From Ursus arctos (Eukaryota; Chordata; Mammalia; Carnivora; Ursidae): a stretch of DNA of 64,000 nt. The stretch lies in NCBI RefSeq assembly GCF_023065955.2, contig NW_026623056.1, positions 83,141,256 to 83,205,255 on the forward strand, written 5' to 3'. The notes beneath the pieces were generated by a model. That model worked only from the letters and a program-made list of their open reading frames with translations, was not told the DNA's origin and did no database searches. Made by a program: the position numbers and the translations under genes. Positions 55,961 through 64,000 of this stretch are shown here, one piece after another (the stretch's first letter is position 1; each line of letters starts with the position of its first letter).

Positions 55961-58128
55961 GCATCCAGTGCAGACAGTCCTCTTCTAGAAGAGGATTGGG
56001 GTTTTGAGGCCACATAGCTTGAGACCCAAACCAGGACCCCTCACGCCCTTACTCCCTTCCACCTCTCCAAGGCCCAGTGACAGACAAGAGACAGGGAAGA
56101 ATAGGCAAGGTGACAGTGGGAAGGTAGATGGGGAGGACAGGGAAGCGTGGATATCAAAGGAAACAGGGCATGGACACACTTTGGGGGTATCGCCTGGCCC
56201 ATGAAGCCTCTCTTTCTTGGCATTGTAATTGGCATCTATTACTGGGGTAATAAGACAAAGAGAATTTCATTCGCCAACATCCTCTCTAGAAAGCACGGCA
56301 TTTGACTCTAGACATAGGGTGATGGGTTGCAAGGGTATACACAGAGGAGAGAGAAATCTTCTGAACTGGGTGTGTTTTAGCCAGAGGGCAGAGGGATGGC
56401 TTTAGGAGGCAAGTTTAGGACCTGAGCTGGGACCGGGGTCTTAATGGAGTAAGGAGCTGGAGAGATTGGCAGGGAAAAGGGTAAGAGGAAAGCAAAAAAT
56501 TAAAGTTGCTAGCAGATGTGGGCGAAGAGAAGTGGCTGATGGGGTCTGGGCTGTTTGCTGCTGGTGTGTACAGGGCAAAGCTTTGGAGACCCGTGAGCAC
56601 ATCCTGAAAGCAGGCTGCTGCGGCAGCCTAGGAATACTGTGAAGGGGGAGGGGCGGCAGAGAAGATGCCCCAGAGCGCATCCTGGGGGGACGCTCCAGCA
56701 GCAGCGAACCAGCCCCTTTGCCTCGATTTTGTTACAGCAGCTCAGAGCGAGAAAGCGGTGGAGGCCTGGAGAAGCAGCCAGTCGGACCAGCCCTGTTAGC
56801 TCGAGCCACACGCAGTGCAGGGAGCAAACGGGTTCACTCCAGGCTGGTACCCATAACGCTGCTTTCCCATCCCCGGGACTCTCAGCATCAGCCTTGCTTT
56901 ACTGATAAGCATGCAAAAATCTAGAAAGGCCGGCAAGTCCCTGCTCTGTCAAAGCAAGTGAAAACTTGCCCCGAACGCCCCATACCACTTTCAACGGACC
57001 CACTGTTAAAGTCGGGAAGCATCAAGTCCATTGATACGGTGGGAGCGCTATTAACAATATAACACTTCCCCTCTCCTCTTCTGGACACAAGCAGCTGCCA
57101 TGTGCCAGGAAAATAAAGGTCATAATGGGGGACGAAGGAGCATGAAATTGAGCCTGACCTTCGTCTCCAGGCAATGTGGGATGCAGTGCCAGTTTCCACA
57201 GCTGCACTCCTTTCTCTCCCACCGGGGGGGGGGGGGGGGCAGAGCTGATGGAGGCCAAACCCATCCTCAGGAAATTCTAGAATAGTCTGGCATTCCAGCA
57301 ACCATTTGGCCAGAGTGGGTCCCATCATAGCAAGAGAACGCTGCTGCCAAGGGACCATCAGTCCACGACTTCTGGGGAGGGCTTTCTGTGGTGGGAGACC
57401 GCTGGGCCTGTACACATATTCACTCTGTGAGCATGGACGCGAGAGAAAGACAGAAAAAACAATTGTTCCCTGACTGTCTTTGTCCGGGCTCTGCATCCAG
57501 TGATACCGGGCTGGCTCCTGACTCTCTCTGGGCCTCGGTTTCCCAAAACTGCAACAGGGGCTCACTCTCGCAACTGCGTGGGGCTACAGTAAGGCGACAA
57601 TGAGTAACCCAGGTCGTTGGCAAAACAGGAGGGCGAGGGTATTCCTCGGAAGCTACGTGCCCACCCAGGCTGCTGAGAGCCGGTCAGGCGGCCGTCGCGG
57701 CTGAGCACCTGCCCGCCAAGCCCGGCCCACGGCCACACCTGGCACCCATCTTGTTCTGCCCCCTCCGCAGACCCATCTCAGGTTGCAACATGTCCGAAAA
57801 CATGTTCTAACTGACTGACAGGCCAGAGGAAGGTAGTGTGCCATGTCTCAATTCTTCCAGGAACAGCTTCTAAACATAGAATGCAGAGAGGGGGTGTGCG
57901 CCATGGTGGAGGTGGCTGGGGGGCTTTCCATTCCCCCCCACCTTCCTAGTTTGTCTTTCCATCCCGTTCCCATTCGCCATTCCAGCCATCAGGGTGCGTT
58001 CCCGGTCCCTCCTACCCCACAGCTCTGCCTGTCCTTCTGTTGGCCAGACCCTTCTCTAAGAGGCCACTGCTGCAAGCCATCTCTCCCTCCTCTAAGCAGC
58101 TAAAGCAAAGCCCTGGGGTCCTTTAAAC
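55961..58128. other. Unassigned intergenic sequence
   Basis: A G run of about 15 at 57225-57239. The 214-codon minus-strand frame at 56921-57565 has no family motif and overlaps several other frames; not called. Confidence 0.4.
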
Positions 58129-58290
58129 CATGGTCCTAACATCAGCAGCGTCAGCATCAACTGGGCACTAGATCCCAACGAAGCTCCACCCGGGCTCCCA
58201 CAGAAGCATCCCAGGTTGCTCCCCGGCTCACTGAGCCCGGCTCTGTACTTTAACAAGACCCTGGGTGCTTCCCGGGCTCTGGTCTCCAGC
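58129..58290 (-). repeat. MER5A-type hAT transposon remnant
   Basis: 'cagcagcgtcagcatcaac' at the left and 'gtactttaacaagaccctg' at the right are antisense MER5A landmarks. A C run of about 16 lies just downstream at 58302-58317. Confidence 0.5.
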
Positions 58291-59261
58291 TCCTCTGATG
58301 ACCCCCCCCCCCCCCCGCCTGTGCATGGGTTGTCACCTGATATTGCTGGTCACGTGTTCATATGGGAACTTCATAGCCTCAGGTGGATTGCAAATCACTG
58401 GAACGCAGGGAGCCCACGCTTTCCAAAGGTCCTGACCAGGCCTCTGCACACAGACATCCAATGAACTTGGTCCATCTGTCTAGCTGTGGCCTGTGTGCTC
58501 GTTCATTCACATATTCACTGAAAGCCTAGGAGGGGCCCACCCCTGTTCAAGGCCTTGGGGTATGGAGAAGACCACTGCTCCCAGAGAGCCTCCCCTCAAG
58601 AGTAGGAGAAAACAGACACGCGTAAAAAAGTAGTTAAGTCAGCAACGAGGCCATGTGAGGTGCTTGATAAGTGCCATGAAGAAATAAAGCTGGCAGGGAT
58701 GACAGTGGCCAGTGGGGTGGGGTCGCCATTGGGATGGGTGATCTGAGAAGGCCTCCTTGGGGTTCATATCTGCACCAAGAGCCCAGCGATGAGAAGGCGT
58801 GGGCTGAGGCTTCCAGACAGAGGGAAGGGTGGAGGGCTAGGGCCCCACAGAAGGGGGGCCTGGCCCATGTCCCTGCACAGGTCCTGTCTACCCTGCCCCA
58901 TCCCAGCCGATCACACCCCTGCCATGTCTGGTCTGTCCCCCACCAGCCTCCTGGGCACGACACATCCCAGGCCTCAGGTCCACCCACCTGTGCCTGTCCA
59001 CCTTGCCAATGTGCAGCCCTCCCTCGCTGCAGGGCAGCCCCCCTGCTCACTCGCCCATCCTTTTCTTCAGAGCAAACTTTGCTCTTGCTTTAAACATGGC
59101 GGCGACCTCATCAAATATCCGTGAGCCCAAGTGACAGAGATGAGGAAACAGGGCTTCTTTTAATCACACTGTTCTTAAATCTAACGCGTGCTTTCAAGGG
59201 TGCCTGTGAACAGAAGGAGAAGGATGAGCTTCATTCTGCAGATACCTCGGAGACCGTGAGG
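58291..59261. other. Unassigned intergenic sequence
   Basis: 'catattcactgaaagcctag', near 58510, followed by 'cctgttcaaggccttgggg' may be a MIR or L2 trace. No gene. Confidence 0.35.
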
Positions 59262-59640
59262 TCAGCTCTGGCGCTGTAACAAAATCCTGCACAGGGTGGG
59301 GGAGGGGCGCATAAGAACTGTGCTGTCTCCTAGTTCTGGAGGCCGAAAGTCCAAGATCAAGGTGTCAGCAGAGTTGGCGCCTTCCGAGGCTGTGGGCAAG
59401 AGCCTGTCTCATCCCCCTCCCCAGCTTCCGGGGACTTGCTGGCAATCTCTAGTGTTCCTTAGCTTCTAGAATCATCGCCAGGATCTCTGGCTTCATCTTC
59501 ACATGTCTCTGTGTCCCAATTTCTCTGCCTTTCCTAAGGACACTGGTCATATTGGACCAGGGCCCACCTTCACGACCTCGTTTTTAACTAACTGTATTTG
59601 CAGTGACTCTATTTCCAAAGGAGGTCACATTTGAGGGACA
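59262..59640 (-). repeat. Solo LTR-like repeat (related to 12460-12837)
   Basis: 'ggaggccgaaagtccaagat', 'cttgctggcaatctctagtg', 'tcttcacatgtctctgtg' and 'ctatttccaaaggaggtcac' in the expected minus-strand order. Confidence 0.55.
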
Positions 59641-59654
59641 GGGGTGAGATAAGG

Positions 59655-59745
59655 TCTATTTTCATCCTCGTTTTGCTGATGGAGGAAACTGGGCCACTGC
59701 CAGGTATGGGTCTTGTCCTAAGTCAAACCCAGGTAGTGTGGCCTC
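59655..59745 (-). repeat. MIR fragment
   Basis: 'ctcgttttgctgatggagg' and 'gtcaaacccaggtagtgtgg' suggest antisense MIR. Confidence 0.4.
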
Positions 59746-60074
59746 CAAGTGGGTCCTACAGCCCTCTTAGATGGGGTCTGGGGTGATGCTGACATCATGT
59801 TTATATCATTTCTTTAGGAAGCTGTCGCTGGGTTTGGGTTTAGTGTGTCTGGGACAGCGTCTCTGAAACAGAGCCCTACAGGTAAAACATCCATGGTGTT
59901 CAGCAAGCACGGGGACAGAAGGGGCTAGAAAACCCCACATACCTGATGCAGAGAAAGCATGCACCTGAAGAAAACAAAACTAGGACACCACCTTAGTCTG
60001 AATGAAAACCACAAACAAGGTGTCTTTCGTGGTGTCTAGCATGTAGCAAGCGCCCAGAAAATAGTAGCCACTGT

Positions 60075-60480
60075 GCCATTTGACTCAGCAGCTGCTATGT
60101 GCCAGGCTCTGGGCAAGGCAGCTGACTTATATTTCCTTCTAAGATTTATATATACTCCAGGAGATAAGTACTATGATTCCCGGGCCTCTGCGTGGCTCAG
60201 TCAGTTCAGCACCCAACTCTTGGTTTGGGCTCAGGTCATGATCTCAGGGTCATGAGATCGAGCCCCACGTCCGGCTCCATGCTGTCAGCACGGAGTCTGC
60301 TTGAGAGTCTCTCCCTCTAACCCTTCCCCCACTCACTCTCTCTCACATACGTGTACTCTCTCTCTCTCTCAAATAAAAATGGGTAGATCCTTTAAAAAAT
60401 ACTATTATTCCCAGTTTATAGATGAGGACACAGAGGCTCAAATTAGTAAACCCTGGCTCAAAGAGCTAAGGCAACAGGCT
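60075..60480 (-). repeat. MIR split by a Can-SINE
   Basis: Left 'gctgctatgtgccaggctct', right 'cagtttatagatgaggacac' then 'agaggctcaaattagtaa'. The halves join across the SINE. Confidence 0.6.
60182..60399 (+). repeat. Can-SINE
   Basis: Sense head 'cctctgcgtggctcagtcag', 'gtcatgagatcgagcccc', CT-rich middle and 'caaataaaaatgggtagatc'. The target-site duplication tactatgattccc / tactattattccc lies at 60169-60181 and 60400-60412. Confidence 0.92.
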
Positions 60481-63400
60481 AGCTCTTATCCCCAACCTAG
60501 GAATCAGGACGCTTCTTTGTAAGACGTAAATAGGCCGAGACTTTGGGCAGAAAAGCCTCCGAATATTACAGCAGAGGACATTTGCATGGATCACGTGGCT
60601 AGGCTGCGGCATCCAAGTTCATATTTCCAGGTCAGAGCGCCTTCTGGAGAGGAAGGCTGCGGCCTCACAGCTCCGGCCCCCTTAACTGCACCCTGGGAAG
60701 TCTTCACGCCGCCTTCTTTTCCCCCCCGGTGGTCTAATCGGGAGTCAGATCCAGCCGCTGGCTCTTACAGCCGGGGAAGGACCGCGAGCCAACGGGAAAA
60801 CAACAGGTGAGCTTCAAAACAGTCCTCTTCTGTGCCCCAGGCAGGGTGTCTGCCCGGGCGACTGCAGGGCCACACTGACTTCCAGAACCTTCTGTCTCTG
60901 CAGGTGTTTTAGGAACTTGGCCTCAGCGCTTCAGTGACCCATATTTTATTACCTTTCAGGTTTCTATAATTCATCATTCACTCCTTTCTGAAACCCTAGA
61001 ATGAAAGTATAGCAGCTCAGTGCCCTGGCCTCTCCCCATTCTCTCCCCAAACACATCGGCCTATTTGTTCTCTTTATCCCCGCTCTTCCTGTTGCATTCT
61101 GCCCGTTCAATGGGGAAAGAGTGAAACCGGATGGCTGGACCCAGTGCGGGGAAATGACTTCAGAGCCACCTTTGTTTCCCCTCATTCCTTTGAGCACACT
61201 TGGCCCCGCGTCTCTATGAAAGGGCTTGTTTGAACCATTTGGAACATCTAGCAAGCGAGAGATGCTGTAGCCAGAATCGCTTGCATCTTTTCAGGCTGCC
61301 TGAGACTCTAGGTTAAACTGCCAAATTTTTGCAACAAAACTAACCATGACATTGGACATTGTGTTATAAATTAGCCACAGCCTTCCAAGCAAATTGTCTC
61401 TTTTCATTGTATCAATGGAAGCCTTTGGAACATTTGGCTTCAGCTACTGACTTTAGGGAGACTCAGAGAATACTTTTGTCCTGCCCCAAACCAACCCTTC
61501 AGACATCGAGTTGCATGTGCTAATAATGTATGTATCTTCATTCACACATATCCCTATCGCACTGACTCAGAGGACCGCTGCGAATGACATTCCATGTCCC
61601 TGCCTCAAATTCTGCCAATGGACTTCAGGTTTCAATGTGGCAGGATCTCTCTAATGGTTCCCAAAACAAAAAAGAAGCTACTTCTCTCTAGATGCTGCTT
61701 TCCACAACGACGACTTGAAGTTTCTTTTAAAGAAGAGTTCTTTTAGACTACTCAGGGAGAGGTATGAACATGTATTCTTACAGAGCTCTAGTGACATGTA
61801 GAATTTCAGCATTCAGTCCTCCCAGAAGCAGTGAAAATTTCTATTTCGGTTAGGTCACCCTGAGTTTGAAAACATTTAAAAAAAACCCCAAACACCCATA
61901 TGCCCATCTGTTTGAGCTCTCTCAACCAACAGCCAAATCAACCTTTTGTTATTAAAAAGGAATCTGAAAAATACTCAGATGCCCTCCGATTTTTTTTCCT
62001 ATTTTTCTTCCAACATTTTCTCATATACAAAAAAAAAAAAAAATCACGAGACAAATTTGGACATGGAAATAATTGTCACTAGTCAAGTTTATTAAAATCG
62101 GGTACAAATGACATTTATTAAAAATACAATAAGATAAACCTCCCTATAGTAGTTGTGAAACACACCCACTACACTGATAATGGTTAGCGTTTCAACCAGA
62201 ACAGTGAACACTAGCAGTGCGCTACGTGCTTCCACGCCAAAAGTGAGGCCACCTATGGTAATGGCATGGCTTTGAAACAACATCATAAGACACTGTAAGC
62301 ATCCCGTCTTTCATAACAACTCAATTAACTTGCGCGCCCTTCTGAAAATGAACAAAACCCATATTCTTTCCAATGTTCCCAGCAGGAATTTTTTATTTAA
62401 CCTGAACTGCGTCTAAGCGTGTCTTAGATTCTGCCAAGGTGGTCCCCAGGTGAGAGGGACCGAAATGTCTCTAAGGAGCTCATCCATCCAAGAACACTTA
62501 CCAAAGGGTAATCTACCTTCTCCTGTCCCTGTTCTCTCTCTCTCTGCTCCTAACTACCACTCTCCTCCACCCAGAAAGCTGACCGCCCCTCTCCCCGCAC
62601 CACCTTCCCCTTCTTTTCTGTTCCAGACAGAGCTGGAGTGGGATGGAAACTAACACAGGGCAAACATCAGGCGTGGCTGTCGCTTCTCATAGAGCTGGTG
62701 TAAATTTCAACACCTTGCGCGTCACTTAAACTTTCCAAAGAATTTCGCCTGTCTTAGAAGAACGTAGCACTTTAAAAAGTGACCTCTGTTATTTGATTAT
62801 AGGTCCACGCTCCAGCCAGTTTAAACCGCACATTTTAACAAAGACAACCTTTTACACTTACTGACCTTCCTGGAGAGCACAGTCTCTCAACTGACAAGAA
62901 GGAGCTTTGAGTGGTGGACAGGCTTTGCGGAGACGTGGTCTGTCTGAGCTGACACAGGAAGGGGACGGTGCTACATCCCAAGCACTCATCCCCCGCACAC
63001 CGTCGCTCAGGCTTCGGCTCCTCATTATCTGCCATTTCAAAGACTTGAGCTTCTTGACCCAAAGCAAGGGCGGCCAGCAGGGTTGGAGGAATGGGCGGGA
63101 GATGCTTTGGGTTTCTATACAAGGAAAAGGAAGCCCGACGCACACATCTTCTGGGGGTGAAAGGAGTCACTAACACACACACACACAAGCCCCTTTGGGC
63201 AGAGACAAGAGTGGTTGTTATGGCGGACGCAAGTTGCTCCCCAAGTATGTCCTGAATGTGGGAGGCCGCAGCAGCTGCCTCCCCTCGAGACAGCCCCCAG
63301 GGCCACTGCCAAGAGCTATAATGACTTGCTGGCCCTTGCCAGCTGTCACACTTTGCATGCCACCGGAGCTCCGGTCTAGCAGAAGGGGCCATCCAAGTCA

Positions 63401-64000
63401 CCAGTTTCAACAAATGCCAAATCCCGTGCCCAGGCTGGGCCCGCACGGCCACCCAGAACCCTCTTATAGGGCCCCATGGAGAGCACTTCAATGCACACTG
63501 ACCAGCATGTCCGGCTGACAGTGTCCTTGGCCAGGGGAAGGGAGTTCTCCTTCCTGAGACAGAAAAGTGGTGAGGTCAAGAGCTAAAGGGAACCCTCAAG
63601 GACACCCCCAGTAAAGAGGGGCCCTTTGAGGGGGAAAGCAGCCTGCGTCTTTCTATCTCTTTGATTCCTGGGGCGCCCCTGCCTGTGGATGGGAAATGTC
63701 CAAGGTGCTGTCTGGCCACTCCGTCCCAGGCGTTAGCTTCTGTCTCTCTCACTCACTTCCTCTTCCTGCTGGCAGGGTAAGGCCCAGGGCCCCTGCCTAG
63801 CATGCGGACAGAAGAGGAATGCCCCAATATGGTACCTCAGCTGCAGGACAGAGGGGTCCTCAGGGTGAAGGTAGGCACTGTCAGAAATGGGTTGGTGCAG
63901 GGTTCAGCGAGCTGGGATCCTGGGATCCCTCTCTTCTGGAGCTTGGCTTGAACCCATCAACTCATTGATACTGGCTTGGCCTAGGCTGGTCCCTCCGTCC
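60481..64000. other. Repeat-poor right end of window
   Basis: No transposon recognised over 3.5 kb apart from poly-A at 62027-62042 and a short (AC)n at 63173-63186. 61270-61770 and 62060-62830 look like unique, possibly conserved non-coding DNA. No OLIG1 or other bHLH frame. On the minus strand two AATAAA hexamers (62088-62093 and 62114-62119) lie 26 bp apart. Confidence 0.4.

Noticed and set aside
56921..57565. 214-codon minus-strand frame
   Set aside because: It crosses a long G homopolymer and overlaps four other frames; no motif or exon boundary supports it.
62835..63491. 218-codon minus-strand frame
   Set aside because: No recognisable domain, mixed composition and competing frames on the other strand. 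Not bHLH, so not OLIG1.

Overview
This is vertebrate, mammalian nuclear DNA, almost certainly from a carnivore of the arctoid branch (bear, seal or mustelid group). The evidence is about a dozen tRNA-derived carnivore SINEs (Can-SINEs). The cleanest copy, at 7256-7468, has the arctoid-style head and the CT-rich/AAATAAAT tail, and I saw no copy of the dog-type subfamily. A 3' fragment of a carnivore-type L1 and old pan-mammalian repeats (MIR, L2, L1M, MER5A, MER20, MLT-like LTRs) fit this. The exact species cannot be read from the window.

The one intact protein-coding gene is OLIG2, the bHLH transcription factor of oligodendrocyte and motor-neuron progenitors, on the + strand. It has a TATA-box promoter near 27235, a short non-coding first exon ending at 27356, a 739-bp intron, and a second exon carrying the whole 323-codon reading frame (28171-29142). 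A 3' UTR of about 1.4 kb ends at two AATAAA signals near 30483 and 30510. The only other gene-derived sequence is a 5'-truncated, frameshifted processed pseudogene of SNRPA1 (U2 snRNP A') at about 796-1560.

Layout. 1-9.4 kb is repeat-rich: SINEs, L1M, MIR, L2, MER5A and the SNRPA1 retrocopy. About 9.5-10.9 kb is repeat-poor, moderately AT-rich DNA that looks like a conserved non-coding element. 11-21 kb holds more repeats, including a probable ERV LTR, a recent L1 insertion with a perfect 15-bp target-site duplication, and a 306-base uninterrupted polypyrimidine tract. 21.2-29.7 kb is a chain of CpG-rich blocks leading into the OLIG2 promoter and gene. 30.5-36 kb continues GC-rich, with a further gene-free CpG-rich block at 34.1-35.4 kb. 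36-64 kb is the intergenic region downstream of OLIG2, with sparse repeats and several repeat-poor stretches that may be regulatory. In other mammals OLIG1 lies about 40 kb downstream of OLIG2, so it should fall just past the right edge; no OLIG1 reading frame is present here.

Nearly all other open reading frames are chance frames in GC-rich, low-complexity or repeat DNA. I found no tRNA or rRNA gene, no CRISPR array and nothing bacterial. The window is best read as one developmental regulator in a large regulatory landscape. The most unusual non-coding items are a four-run G-quadruplex motif in the OLIG2 3' UTR, a perfect 12-bp inverted repeat made of MYB-type sites, a 10-bp-period tandem array at 52.7 kb, and a gene-free CpG island with a TATA-like element.
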